Positions 46,917-57,100 of a stretch of 63,212 bases of DNA are shown piece by piece. The stretch's first letter is position 1, and each line of letters begins with the position of its first letter. The translations under genes were made by a program, and so were the position numbers. Origin of the DNA: Marinifilaceae bacterium (lineage in GTDB: Bacteria > Bacteroidota > Bacteroidia > Bacteroidales > Marinifilaceae); the NCBI GenBank assembly GCA_016744515.1, contig JADGEF010000003.1:18968-82179 (forward strand). The letters run 5' to 3'. The notes below the pieces were generated by a model. The model worked only from the letters and a program-made list of their open reading frames with translations, was not told the origin of the DNA and made no database searches.

Positions 46917-47405
46917 TTAAGACATGTGCTTTAGATGGATCGCATATAGTGCGATAAATAAAACGGAGAAAAAGCCCGAGAATAAAAGAGCCATACTGAC
47001 AAATAGATTCCATCCTAGAAAAACAGGACCTATAAATAGAAACCCAACCTGAGCAACGATATACAAGTAAAACCCAATCTTCTTCATCTGAAACATCATA
47101 ATAGCACCAACTAAGCTTAAGGCATAGAAAATAAATTTCGATAGGGTAATCCCAAGAAAGTTATCTAAGACTAAAACCCCCATGTCAAGAGCCTGTTTTA
47201 TAAATTGATCACCAGGGTTATTACCTAGGTGGCTAAAGGCTTCCTCGAATATAGAAGGCTGAAGGAATTCAAGAAAAGGGGAGGCGAATATAGCCATTAA
47301 GTTTCCAAAAACACCAAACCCACTTCCGATAAAAGTTAAAACACAAAGTACAGTAAGTAAAACTGGACGAGGTCTCGGGTGTACTGATAGAGTTTCCATA
47401 TTCAA
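46917..47405 (-). CDS. Small four-helix membrane protein, paralogue B
   Basis: 162 residues with the same plan as the gene downstream: short N-terminus with proline/arginine (SVHPRPRPVLLTVLC), helix 1 with an IGSG motif, a soluble-looking segment of about 50 residues, then three helices and the C-terminal FIALYAIHLKHMS. The pair clearly arose by duplication but is substantially diverged. Function unknown; no enzyme or transport motif is seen. Divergent from glyA across 485 bases. Confidence 0.85.
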   Translation of the reverse strand: MNMETLSVHPRPRPVLLTVLCVLTFIGSGFGVFGNLMAIFASPFLEFLQPSIFEEAFSHLGNNPGDQFIKQALDMGVLVLDNFLGITLSKFIFYALSLVGAIMMFQMKKIGFYLYIVAQVGFLFIGPVFLGWNLFVSMALLFSGFFSVLFIALYAIHLKHMS

Positions 47406-47890
47406 GGTTTTGGGTTAGTTAATGATATATTGAGATGCAATTTGTTTTTAAATAGATAATAAATGTAATAAAAAGTGAACAAATCTCAACATAAATTATG
47501 TTGGGATATAGTAATTAGTACATAGATATGAGAAAAAATTACAGTAAATGGAATTATAAATGTCACTATTAACTTAATTATCTCACATCGTATTTTTAGA
47601 GCGTAATTATTTCATTAATATTAAAGGTTTAAAGACTTTCTTAAAAGCTATTGTAAAAAAGGTCTTAAATGTTTTTTTAATAGGTCTAATTGTCTATTTT
47701 TGGAAAATTGAATGGGGGTAGTAATCATTCTTTTTTACAGATAATTATAACTTGTAAGTCAGTAGGTTGTAATCGATTTAATTATCCTTATTTTAATTCA
47801 TTAAAGTTACGATTTTAATGTGTTTTTAGAATCTAACTTATAGAATAGCACTAACAGTATCATAAAATAAACAAAAGAAAAACAACAACA
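47406..47890. other. 485-base divergent region upstream of glyA
   Basis: No gene. It contains a hairpin TCTCAACAT/ATGTTGGGA (47484-47492 with 47498-47506, one wobble), a 73-bp palindromic element at 47521-47593 described separately, and TATTTTTG at 47695-47702 that fits the TAnnTTTG -7 box for glyA about 190 bases upstream of its start. I recognise no riboswitch. Confidence 0.5.
47521..47593. repeat. Short palindromic intergenic element (GATRTGAGA ends)
   Basis: Left end CATAGATATGAGA (47521-47533) is an imperfect inverted copy of the right end TCTCACATCGTAT (47581-47593). The end resembles the first bases of the two 135-bp elements (CAATAGATCGTGAGA). It may be a reduced or distant family member. 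Confidence 0.4.
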
Positions 47891-49171
47891 ATGGAAAGAG
47901 ATACTCTTATTTTCGACCTGATTGGACAAGAACACAATCGTCAGAAAGAAGGAATCGAATTGATCGCTTCTGAGAATTTCGTAAGTGAGCAGGTAATGCA
48001 AGCTATGGGGTCATGTTTAACTAACAAGTACGCTGAAGGATATCCTGGTAAGCGTTATTATGGTGGTTGTCAGATTGTTGATCAAACTGAGCAATTGGCA
48101 ATTGATAGAGCTTGTGAATTATTTGGTGCAGAGTATGCTAATGTTCAGCCTCACTCAGGTGCTCAAGCGAATGCAGCCGTGTTCTATGCTTGTATGCAAC
48201 CAGGTGATACATTCTTGGGATTAGATTTGGCTCACGGTGGCCACCTTTCTCACGGTTCTCCAGTAAACCTTTCTGGTAATCTTTATAATCCAATTCCTTA
48301 CCATGTAAACGAGGAAACTGGTTTAGTTGATTATGATGAAATAGAAGCTTTAGCTTTAGAGCATAAGCCAAAAATGATTGTAGCAGGTGCTTCTGCTTAC
48401 TCTCGTGATTGGGATTTTGTAAGATTGCGTGAAATTGCTGATAAAGTTGGTTGTTTATTAATGGCCGATATTGCTCACCCTGCTGGTCTTATTGCTAAAG
48501 GTCTTTTGAGTGATCCAATGCCTTACGTACATATTGCTACAACTACAACTCACAAAACGCTTCGTGGACCTCGTGGTGGTTTGATCATGATGGGTAAAGA
48601 TTTTGAAAACCCTTGGGGACAAACAACACCAAAAGGCGCTATCAAAATGATGTCTCAAGTATTGAATTTTGCGGTATTCCCAGGACAACAAGGTGGTCCT
48701 TTGGAGCACATCATTGCTGCCAAAGCTATTGCTTTTGGAGAAGCTTTAACTGATGGCTACAAAGATTATGCAGTTCAGATGCAAAAAAATGCTAAGGTAA
48801 TGGCTGAAGAGTTCATTAAGCTTGGTTACAAGGTTGTTTCTAATGGAACTGATAACCACTCTATGTTGGTTGATCTTCGCTCTAAATTTCCTGAAATTAC
48901 AGGTAAAAAAGTTGAGAATATTTTAGTGAAAGCTGATATTACTATCAATAAGAACATGGTTCCTTTTGATACGCGTTCTCCTTTTTCTACTTCAGGTATC
49001 CGTATCGGTACTCCTGCTATCACAACTCGTGGTCTTAAGGAAGCTGAGATGCCAATTATTGTTGCAATGATTGATGAGGTAATCTCTAATATCGATAACG
49101 AAGAAGTAATTGCTTCAGTTAGAACTCGTGTAAATGAATTGATGACAGAGCGTCCAATTTTCGCTTGGTAA
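47891..49171 (+). CDS. glyA: Serine hydroxymethyltransferase
   Basis: 426 residues. Pyridoxal-phosphate enzyme interconverting serine and glycine with tetrahydrofolate, the main source of one-carbon units. Conserved motifs are [16 protein letters not shown] near the N-terminus, [34 protein letters not shown], the PLP-lysine region [14 protein letters not shown], and [17 protein letters not shown]. Length and sequence are standard. Its GC content is higher and codon use looks more biased than in the PUL genes, as expected of a highly expressed gene. A terminator follows closely. Confidence 0.98.
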   Translation: MERDTLIFDLIGQEHNRQKEGIELIASENFVSEQVMQAMGSCLTNKYAEGYPGKRYYGGCQIVDQTEQLAIDRACELFGAEYANVQPHSGAQANAAVFYACMQPGDTFLGLDLAHGGHLSHGSPVNLSGNLYNPIPYHVNEETGLVDYDEIEALALEHKPKMIVAGASAYSRDWDFVRLREIADKVGCLLMADIAHPAGLIAKGLLSDPMPYVHIATTTTHKTLRGPRGGLIMMGKDFENPWGQTTPKGAIKMMSQVLNFAVFPGQQGGPLEHIIAAKAIAFGEALTDGYKDYAVQMQKNAKVMAEEFIKLGYKVVSNGTDNHSMLVDLRSKFPEITGKKVENILVKADITINKNMVPFDTRSPFSTSGIRIGTPAITTRGLKEAEMPIIVAMIDEVISNIDNEEVIASVRTRVNELMTERPIFAW

Positions 49172-49196
49172 TCTATAATTACTGATATATTTTAAG

Positions 49197-49223
49197 GGCT
49201 GCCCACTGGGTGGCCTTTATTTT
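49197..49223 (+). terminator. Rho-independent terminator after glyA
   Basis: GGCTGCCC (49197-49204) pairs with GGGTGGCC (49208-49215), two G-T pairs, 3-nt loop, then TTTATTTTT. Confidence 0.8.
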
Positions 49224-49263
49224 TACATACTTATTAGTGTTTTCGATTTTAGTTGGATGAATT

Positions 49264-50040
49264 ATGGAATGGTACTCTTATATTTTAGTTGTTCTGGCTG
49301 GTGTATTTGCTGGATTTATAAATGTATTAGCTGGTAGTGGATCTATCCTTATTTTGGCTCTTTTAATGTTTCTTGGTATACCTGCAACTGTCGCAAATGG
49401 AACTTTACGAATAGCCATTTTAATGCAAAACATTGTTGGAGTTGCTAGTTTTAAGCAGCAGAAAGTATTCAATTATAAGGAAGGCATAGGTTTGGCATTA
49501 CCCGCAATTGTGGGCTCTATTTTTGGGGCTATTTTTGCGGTGAATATCAATGAGGAAATTATGGAGAAGACGATTGGGGCTATCCTTATTGTTCTTTTCT
49601 TTGTTGTTCTTTATAAGCCAGATGCTTGGATAAAAGGTCAAGTTGGTAAAATGGGTAGACGTCCTAGTTTAAGTCAATATGCCATTTTCTTTTTTATTGG
49701 ATTCTACGGCGGATTTATTCAGGCAGGAGTTGGCTTTTTTCTATTGGCCGGCCTAGTACTTGGTGCAGGTTATAATCTTGTTAAGGCTAATGCTATCAAA
49801 ATATTTATTGTTCTTTTGTATACCATTTTTGCACTAGCCATATTTATTTACAACGATCAGGTTGATTATAAAATCGGACTTATTCTTGGTCTAGGTAATA
49901 TGATTGGAGCTTGGTTTGGAACTAAATTCGCTGTTAGCTGGGGAGCTAAATATGTGCGTTATATCTTAATGGGAGTTATTATTGTCGCATCAATCAAATT
50001 TTTAGGCGTATTCGATTTAGTAATGAAGATACTGAAATAA
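49264..50040 (+). CDS. TSUP-family (TauE/SafE) transporter
   Basis: 258 residues, about eight membrane helices arranged as two repeats. The start YILVVLAGVFAGFINVLAGSGS and the mid-protein FFFIGFYGGFIQAGVGFFLL are the characteristic repeated TSUP motifs. The family exports sulfite, sulfoacetate and other small organic anions. A role with the upstream sulfatases (sulfate/sulfite handling) cannot be claimed; they are 17 kb away and the family has many substrates. Convergent with tonB, 15 bases apart. Confidence 0.92.
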   Translation: MEWYSYILVVLAGVFAGFINVLAGSGSILILALLMFLGIPATVANGTLRIAILMQNIVGVASFKQQKVFNYKEGIGLALPAIVGSIFGAIFAVNINEEIMEKTIGAILIVLFFVVLYKPDAWIKGQVGKMGRRPSLSQYAIFFFIGFYGGFIQAGVGFFLLAGLVLGAGYNLVKANAIKIFIVLLYTIFALAIFIYNDQVDYKIGLILGLGNMIGAWFGTKFAVSWGAKYVRYILMGVIIVASIKFLGVFDLVMKILK

Positions 50041-50055
50041 TAAAAGGAGTCACTA

Positions 50056-50997
50056 TTAATCTAACTGAAAGTGATAGGTAATTGTTCCACGTTGATAAGC
50101 TGGAGCTTTACTGTCAGAATTAAATTTTGCTTTTAATGCCGCCTTCTTTGCTGCTTCAAGTAGAGTAATGTTTGCAGTTGTAGATCCTGACACTCCAGGG
50201 CGAGCATTGGTTACTTTACCATTACGATCAACCGTTACTTCTACAACAACTTTACCACTTTCCTGCAGGTTGTATTTAGGCTTAGGTATTGATATTGAAT
50301 TTCGACCTTTTAGATCGAAAGAGTAGCCTTTATTGCCTAGTCCGGAGCTTGTGTAATTGTTTGAATCTGGTGATCCAGTCTTCTTACCCTGATTACCTGA
50401 GGGGAATGTTTTACCTTGTGAACTCGCACTTGAAGTTCCACTACCAAAGGCATTTTTGGTTTTATTATTAATACTTGCTATTTTTTCCTGACGTGCTTCT
50501 TCTGCTAATCGCTCACGTTCTAGTTCAGCTAATCTTTTCTGTTCAGCCTTTTCTTTTTCAAGTCTTTTTTGTTCAGTTATACGTTTCTTTTCAGATTCAA
50601 TTTTTTTTGCTAAATCCTGTTTCTTTTTTAACTGTGTTTCTTTTTCTTCTTTGGCCTTCTTTTTTGCTATTTCTTCAGTAGAAGGTAAAGCAGGTGCATC
50701 TTCAGTGTTCTGAGTTAATATTTTTTCTTTAGGAGAACTTGTTACTTTCTGTACAGGTTTTACAGTTTCTTTCTTTTTTGGAGTTGATTTCGATTTTCTA
50801 GCAGGTCGTGACTGAGATGGAGCTGGTCTTTTATTACCCACACCTTGATCGGTATTACCGAAGTTAATTACGATACCTTCTTCTTCAGGTAATGGAAGAG
50901 GCGTTCTAAATCCAAAGAAAAATAGGAGCGCAATAATTCCAATATGGAACAGTAAGGTTCCTACAAATCCTATTCTTTTGTTCTTAGAATCCGCCAT
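50056..50997 (-). CDS. TonB-family energy-transducing protein
   Basis: 313 residues. One N-terminal membrane anchor (about 8-26, GFVGTLLFHIGIIALLFFFGF) is followed by a long Lys/Pro/Gln-rich segment (about 50-105) and a predicted coiled coil of alternating Lys and Glu (about 110-180, ending ERERLAEEARQEKI), a Gly/Ser-rich linker and a C-terminal domain with KYNLQESGKVVVEVTVDRNGKV and TITYHFQLD. It is the last gene of an exbB-exbD-tonB operon, 4 bases from exbD, and may deliver energy to SusC-type transporters or act in a Tol-like complex. Confidence 0.9.
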   Translation of the reverse strand: MADSKNKRIGFVGTLLFHIGIIALLFFFGFRTPLPLPEEEGIVINFGNTDQGVGNKRPAPSQSRPARKSKSTPKKKETVKPVQKVTSSPKEKILTQNTEDAPALPSTEEIAKKKAKEEKETQLKKKQDLAKKIESEKKRITEQKRLEKEKAEQKRLAELERERLAEEARQEKIASINNKTKNAFGSGTSSASSQGKTFPSGNQGKKTGSPDSNNYTSSGLGNKGYSFDLKGRNSISIPKPKYNLQESGKVVVEVTVDRNGKVTNARPGVSGSTTANITLLEAAKKAALKAKFNSDSKAPAYQRGTITYHFQLD

Positions 50998-51001
50998 GAA
51001 T

Positions 51002-51394
51002 TTACTTTGCTGAGGTGGCTAATATTAATTTGTATTTATTGTTTTTAGCGATATTCATCACTTTTACAACTTGCTCCATTGGTACCGATTTATCTACATG
51101 AAGAGATATTGTTGGATCTTCGTGCTGTGCAAGTAGGGCTTGTAGTTTGCCTTCTAACTTCGTGAATGGAGTTGGAGTTGTTTCAATATAATAATTGTAA
51201 TTCTTATCTATAGATACTGAGGTAATCGGGTTTGATGCTGTTTGATTACTGCTTTTAGGCAACAATAACTTTAATGCATTTGGTGCAATTAAGGTTGATG
51301 TGACCATAAAAAAGATTAACAGCAAAAAGACAATATCAGTCATGGATGACATGCTGAAATTGGCGTTGACTTTATTTCTAGATTTTAGTGCCAT
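51002..51394 (-). CDS. exbD: ExbD/TolR-family biopolymer transport protein
   Basis: 130 residues, one membrane helix (about 17-38) with the essential Asp in SMTDIVFLLLIFFMVTST, which carries the proton-motive-force coupling residue. The periplasmic part (about 45-130) has VSIDKNYNYYIETTPTPF and ISLHVDKSVPMEQVVKVM. With ExbB it forms the inner-membrane motor powering TonB. Separated from exbB by 121 bases that hold a palindromic repeat rather than the usual short gap. Confidence 0.95.
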   Translation of the reverse strand: MALKSRNKVNANFSMSSMTDIVFLLLIFFMVTSTLIAPNALKLLLPKSSNQTASNPITSVSIDKNYNYYIETTPTPFTKLEGKLQALLAQHEDPTISLHVDKSVPMEQVVKVMNIAKNNKYKLILATSAK

Positions 51395-51395
51395 A

Positions 51396-51525
51396 ACTTT
51401 ATAAATAGATGTGAGATACTAGATTTGAGATTGATTTGTTGAGACGAAATATACAAGTATTGAGTACATGTCATCTTTTTTACTCATTTCTCATCTCTTA
51501 AATCTCATAGCTTGTTTACTTTATA
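51396..51525. repeat. Palindromic intergenic element in exbB-exbD gap, 8-bp direct-repeat flanks
   Basis: ACTTTATA occurs at 51396-51403 and again at 51518-51525, enclosing 114 bp whose two ends are imperfect inverted copies (AATAGATGTGAGATACTAGA at the left; reverse-complement AAGCTATGAGATTTAAGAGA at the right). The left end resembles the 135-bp elements. The right flank includes the exbB stop codon. It breaks up the exbB-exbD spacing. Confidence 0.5.
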
Positions 51526-52226
51526 GGTTCATTCAAAAGATCCATAAACTCGGTAGTAGTAGCTTCCATAGTGAAAACAACTTTCTCAACTTTAGCAACC
51601 AAAATATTGTAGGCAAAGTAAGCGATAATACCAACGATAAGACCAGCAACAGTTGTTACCATGGCTGTGTAAATACCGTTTGCCAATAGCGAAACATCAA
51701 TATTGTTTCCAGCATTAGCCATAGCATAAAAGGCTTGAATCATTCCCATTACAGTTCCAAGGAAACCAATCATAGGCGCAGCACCTGCAACAGTTGCCAG
51801 AGTTGGTAAGTTCTTTTCAAGTTTAGAAACCTCAAGGTTACCTATATTTTCAATTGCTGCATTTACATCATTCAAAGGACGACCAATGCGCTTAACCCCC
51901 TTAGAAATCATTCTAGAAACTGGTGTGTCATTTGATTCACAAAGTGATAATGCTGAGTCGATTTTACCTTCGTGAATGTAATCTTTAATGCGATTCATGA
52001 AGCTATTGTCTACCTTTGAAGCGCATCTAATTGCAAAAAAGCGTTCGAGAAAAATCCAGATGGCAATAACAGATAGAGCTAAGATAGGAAGCATTATCCA
52101 ACCACCTTTGAAAGCTAAATCTAAAAAATTAAGTGTTATTTCTGAGGATTCGGCTCCTACATCCTTTATAATCTCTTCATTTTGAGCTATGTTTTGAAAG
52201 GCTGCAAACATCGTAAGGTAATTCAT
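51516..52226 (-). CDS. exbB: ExbB/TolQ-family proton channel protein
   Basis: 236 residues, three membrane helices (about 35-55, 135-160, 180-205). The MotA/TolQ/ExbB domain is visible from ERFFAIRCASKVDNSFMNRI to the C-terminus; LPTLATVAGAAPMIGFLGTVMGMIQAF and YTAMVTTVAGLIVGIIAYFAYNILV are the conserved helices. It starts an operon with exbD and tonB. The N-terminal hydrophilic region before helix 1 is about 32 residues. Confidence 0.95.
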   Translation of the reverse strand: MNYLTMFAAFQNIAQNEEIIKDVGAESSEITLNFLDLAFKGGWIMLPILALSVIAIWIFLERFFAIRCASKVDNSFMNRIKDYIHEGKIDSALSLCESNDTPVSRMISKGVKRIGRPLNDVNAAIENIGNLEVSKLEKNLPTLATVAGAAPMIGFLGTVMGMIQAFYAMANAGNNIDVSLLANGIYTAMVTTVAGLIVGIIAYFAYNILVAKVEKVVFTMEATTTEFMDLLNEPIK

Positions 52227-52254
52227 ATTGTCAATTTTCTGATTTGTCGATACA

Positions 52255-52290
52255 TAAAAAACGAGATATAATATAAAATATTATACCTCG
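52255..52290 (-). terminator. Rho-independent terminator after nhaD
   Basis: CGAGATATAATA (52262-52273) pairs with TATTATACCTCG (52279-52290), one wobble, 5-nt loop; on the minus strand six T follow (52255-52260). Confidence 0.82.
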
Positions 52291-52391
52291 CTAAATTAAA
52301 TATTTGAAATTGCTTTTCTGCTATAAAAAGTGTTTTTTAAAGCTGAGTTTATAAATGAAATATCAATACCCAGTTATTTAACACAAATAAA

Positions 52392-53918
52392 TTAGTCTAG
52401 AGATGAAAGGCTTCCATCCTTATTTTGTTTACGAATGATCAGTTTAAATTCATTTTTTAATTTAATATGATCATGTTCACCCACTTTTATAATTGATTTA
52501 GGAGTTTCAATTTCATGATGAATTTCTTCAACCTCTTCGCTTGCTCCTACAATTTTTTCTTGAATATAGTAAGTCCCTACACCAGCAAAATAACCAATTA
52601 ATGCTAAAAGACTAATTTTCTTTAGATACCAAATGAAATCAATTTTTTCCATTCCCATAGCAGCAACACCAGCAGCAGAACCAATAATTAAGATAGATCC
52701 TCCTGTACCAGCACAATAGGCAAGTAATTCCCAGAATACACCATCCTGAGCATAAGTTCCTACATGAGCAATGTCATACATTCCCATAGTACCAGCAACA
52801 AGGGGGACATTATCGACAATTGAGGAAAGCACTCCAATGGTTGAATCAATGATATAGATATTCTTATTTGTTACATCATCTAACCAGAGTGAAACCTGAG
52901 ATAAATGTCCCGCAGTTTGTAAACTGGCAACAGCAGTCAGAATTCCAAGGAAAAACATGACTGTTGGTATGTCAACACGCTTTAGAATATTAACAACAGA
53001 TAAATGAGCCTTATCTTCTTGTTCTTTGCCTTTGTTATTAATCTCAGATAGTACCCAAATGACACCTAGGCCAAATAACATTCCCATATAAGGAGGAAGG
53101 TGAGTTATTGTTTTAAATACAGGTACAAATAGTAGTGCTGATACACCTACAATTAAGAATATTTTTTTCTCTTTATCAGTAGTGAAGTCTGTCTTTTTAC
53201 TATTATTTAGATTAGGTCTGGTTACCTCACCTTTAAGCGTAAATGATAGAATCCCTAGAGGAACAATCATAGCAACTAGACTAGGGACGAAAACCATTAG
53301 TATAATGTTCGAAGCTGTAACTTGACCACCAATCCATAGCATTATTGTGGTGACATCACCAATTGGAGACCATGCCCCTCCTGCATTAGCAGATATAATA
53401 ATCATACCTGCAAATAACCATCTCGTTTGTTTATCATCAATAAGCTTTCTTAGTAGAGTAACCATTACGATAGTTGTAGTTAGGTTATCTAGTGCAGCAG
53501 ACATAAAGAAGGTTAAGACTCCTAGAACCCATAAAAGCTTGACCTTATCTTTAGTTTTAATTTTATCAGTAATGATTTTAAAACCTTGGTGATGATCTAC
53601 AACCTCAACTATTGTCATTGCACCTAAAAGGAAAAATAATATTTCTGAAATTTCTGAAAGATGATGTGCTAATTCATGTTTAATAAAATGATGACCGAGT
53701 TCATTAATTTGATGTGTATTTAATTCAAATCCACTTATGAGTTTACTCCATTCAAAATTAAAGCCCATAGATAGAATCTTAGAGCTGTCAAGTGCAAGGA
53801 TTGTCCATGTAATTGCACCAATTAAAAGAGCCGAAGCTGCTTTGTCAATCTTTAAGGGATGTTCTAGAGCAATAGCGATATAGCCAAGAACAAAAACCAC
53901 GACCATTAATGTAAACAT
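52392..53918 (-). CDS. nhaD: NhaD-type Na+/H+ antiporter
   Basis: 508 residues with about twelve membrane helices. Features of the NhaD family are EISEILFFLLGAMTIVEVVD, SAALDNLTTTIVMVTLLRKL, SANAGGAWSPIGDVTTIMLW and a repeated motif SIVDNVPLVAGTMGMYD near the C-terminal half. It exchanges cytoplasmic Na+ for H+, typical of marine and halotolerant bacteria. The C-terminal tail (about 460-508) is hydrophilic and rich in Glu, Lys and His. Followed by its own terminator. Confidence 0.94.
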   Translation of the reverse strand: MFTLMVVVFVLGYIAIALEHPLKIDKAASALLIGAITWTILALDSSKILSMGFNFEWSKLISGFELNTHQINELGHHFIKHELAHHLSEISEILFFLLGAMTIVEVVDHHQGFKIITDKIKTKDKVKLLWVLGVLTFFMSAALDNLTTTIVMVTLLRKLIDDKQTRWLFAGMIIISANAGGAWSPIGDVTTIMLWIGGQVTASNIILMVFVPSLVAMIVPLGILSFTLKGEVTRPNLNNSKKTDFTTDKEKKIFLIVGVSALLFVPVFKTITHLPPYMGMLFGLGVIWVLSEINNKGKEQEDKAHLSVVNILKRVDIPTVMFFLGILTAVASLQTAGHLSQVSLWLDDVTNKNIYIIDSTIGVLSSIVDNVPLVAGTMGMYDIAHVGTYAQDGVFWELLAYCAGTGGSILIIGSAAGVAAMGMEKIDFIWYLKKISLLALIGYFAGVGTYYIQEKIVGASEEVEEIHHEIETPKSIIKVGEHDHIKLKNEFKLIIRKQNKDGSLSSLD

Positions 53919-54113
53919 ATTATTCTTTTTTAACAGTTAATTAATTGATTTTTAATTGGCACAATATAATCATATTTAGTCATGAAGAGGATGTCTGAAA
54001 TAGGCTATTTTTAATATTTTTAAAAATCAGTTAATTTAGACTGATCATTAATAGAAAAAAACAGTAAGGTATGATAAAGAGTGAAAATGAATGTTGCTAG
54101 GATGGCTTTTTAA

Positions 54114-57100
54114 TCAGTTTTTTTTCTTTTTCTGATCATTTCTTAAAAAGCGAAGATATTTTTTGAAAAGTTCAGAAACTGTATCGAAATCTTCTTTGTA
54201 AAAAATACCAACACCTTGTGTGTTTCGTGAAGCATAATCAGATAAATATTCGTTTGATCGTGTGAAAGCCTTCATTTGTAGCTTTCCTTTTTGATCAAGT
54301 CTTATATTCACATCGAAGTCACCTACAATATCATTGTCCTGATTTTGGTTAGAGTTGGTGCCTAAATTACCATTGATCGTTACCTTATCATCAAAAATTT
54401 GAGTTGAGAGTGCAAATTCTATTTCATCACTAGTAACATTATCACCTGGTCGATAACTGAATCCAACATCAAATTTGTTACTGATTTTGCTTAGCCAGTT
54501 TGATAATTGATTTGATAGAAGTTCACTGGTGGTAACACCAACCGCATAGCTTGAATTCTTATTTTCGAATTCAGAATCAGTAGAACGCATGTATTCTGGC
54601 GTATAAAAGCGATTTAACACCAAGAGTGAAAGAATCTGCTTGTTCATTTCATCTTCAGTAGAAAACAATGCTTCTAGCATACTCTGCGTTTGTTGATCGA
54701 GAGAAGGGAAATCAATATCAAAATGAATATTTGGGTTGCTTATTTGCTGGCTTAAATTCATATTACATTGAACCTGTATCTTCTTTCTACTATCTACGTT
54801 AGGGGTATTTAGTAAAAGGTCGTACAGACTCGCTTTTACGTTGTAAACAGCGTTGATATCAATGGTTGCACTATAAGGGGCACCATTCCATTTTATTGTT
54901 CCACCATTTGATAGATCAAATTTCTTGTTGATCACATTTTGAAGTGTAAACAAGTAACTTCCCGTATTTATAGTATAATTTCCATAAATATTAAAATCAC
55001 CTTTCGTATCAATTCCAAGTTTTAAATTGCCACTACCATTGGCTTTCAAAATATCTCCTACTTTAGGATCGAAGATGATTTGGATATCCGTCTCAGGCGT
55101 AATTTCTAGGTTGCAGTTTAGTTTGATACCACTAAGATCAATATCATATTTTTCTTTAACAATTTCAACAGTTTCGTACGAATTGATGAATGTGATGAAA
55201 TCACTTTCTGCAATATCCCCTGTTTTGTTCAAAGGAATATAGATACGTGTATCTTTATTTGTTTTAGCATCAATCGCAATTTCAATATCGTCAGGAGAAC
55301 CAAATAAATGAGTAATCCCTGTCATATAAGCTTTGCCATATAAAAGCTCATTGTCGGTTATTTTGGTATTAAGAAGTTTAAAATTATTGGTGCTTAGGGC
55401 TATATCTAAATCAATATTTTCGAAATTATTTAGAGTAACTGCGCCATAGATTTCAGCCAAATTATTTTCAGAATCGTAGATTTTAAAGTTATTAAACTGA
55501 ATTTCTTGAGGTGCGAAAATTATGCTATCGTTACACGTATAGTTTGTTTGTAATTCGTCGACCTTGAAACTGGTATTAAGGAACTTAAGTTTGCCATTAA
55601 AACGAGGTGAACTAGTCGGTCCTTCTACTTGCATAAAACCTCCAATATGACCTTCTAATTTTGAGATGTTTCCTTTTAAATAGGGGCGAAAAACATTCAT
55701 TCGCATTGAATCTAAGCTTAGGCTTAAATTAATAGAATCTGCTTCATGAAAATAATCGCCTTCGATATTTAACTCACGTTTATTGTTATGAATTGCATAT
55801 GATTCTATAGATATCTTTTGTTCATCCTTATCCCAATCACTTTTAAGATAAAAATCTCCAATTGTGTCTTTATTGAAAGTAAGGTTATCAAGAACAAGAT
55901 CAGCTTTGGTTAAACGATCTCCGTAAAAATCAGAAAGCTGAAAATAGCCTCGGGTGTTCCCATCTATCCCAAGACTTTTATTACTATATATTGTATTAAT
56001 GTTTTTTAAACTGATATCATGAATCTGACATTTAATCATGTCTTCAGTATGTGAAGAAACCGTACCATCAATAGTAAAAAATTGTTGATCTTGACTAATT
56101 TTAAAATTCTTTACACTATAGCTAGTGCTATCTATTTGAATAAGTGAAGGGCTGATGTGCCATGTACTATCGGCTAGAATTAAGGTGCTTGGTAGAATGT
56201 CAATGTTCCATTTAGGATCCGAATTCAACTGTTCCGAGCTAGCTGTTCCGATTACAGCTAGTGAGCCACTGTATGTTTTTGCACCCCAGTTGTTCCAGTT
56301 TAAATCGTATTTGACTTGATTGTTTTGAGCTTCAATTTGATGTGATAAATTAAAAATATTATAACTCTCAGTGAATACTAATTTGTCACTACGCCCTTTC
56401 AAATTCAATTTTTCGTTATCTGTGTTTAGGCTTACTCTAATTCCTTCAATAGATTTTGAATCGTAGTTTAAAAAAGGAATATCTAATTTGAGGTTTAAGG
56501 AATGTTCTTTTGCATTAATTTTACCACTTAGTTGACTTTGTGGTGCTAAAACTATTTTTGGATAGATTAATTTAGTCAGTTCTGAGTTTTCTTTTACTAA
56601 GAGATCAAATTCAAAATTATTGGTTGAGTCAATTTTTGTATACGATGAATCTGGTGCGTAGGCAGGTAGGTAGTAGTAAATCATATTAGATAAGGACGAA
56701 ACGAGTTTATCAAGCTCGTAATTACCTTTTACGTTTAAATCAGCTAAATCCGATTTTAAGTCAAATTGTTTGAGCTCTGGTGTCGTTTTAGAATCGATTT
56801 TAATTTCATCTAAATTGAACTTTCCTCTACCATTTTTGTATTCAATACCATTGATAAGAATATTACCATTTGCGTTATCAAAACGGTCTCCCGTAAAATT
56901 AGCATCTAAACTTAAATTAAGTTCAGCTAATTCATCTTTAGTGTTTAGATGAAGAGGGAAGAGTTTAGCATTTTTTAAATTAGATTGGAAATTAACCTCA
57001 GGAGTTTCCTTTGAAAAATCGATCTTACCCGTAAAGTCGAATTCAATATTCGGGTCAAGCAGTGCGATTTTCCCATCGAAATGCTTATCCGCAAAATACC

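Noticed and set aside
47406-47890. Riboswitch (glycine or SAM type) upstream of glyA
   Set aside because: I looked for the conserved riboswitch cores and saw none; only a simple hairpin and the palindromic element.
49264-50040. TSUP transporter as a sulfite exporter for the PUL sulfatases
   Set aside because: It is 17 kb away, behind unrelated genes, and sulfatases release sulfate, not sulfite; the link would be guesswork.
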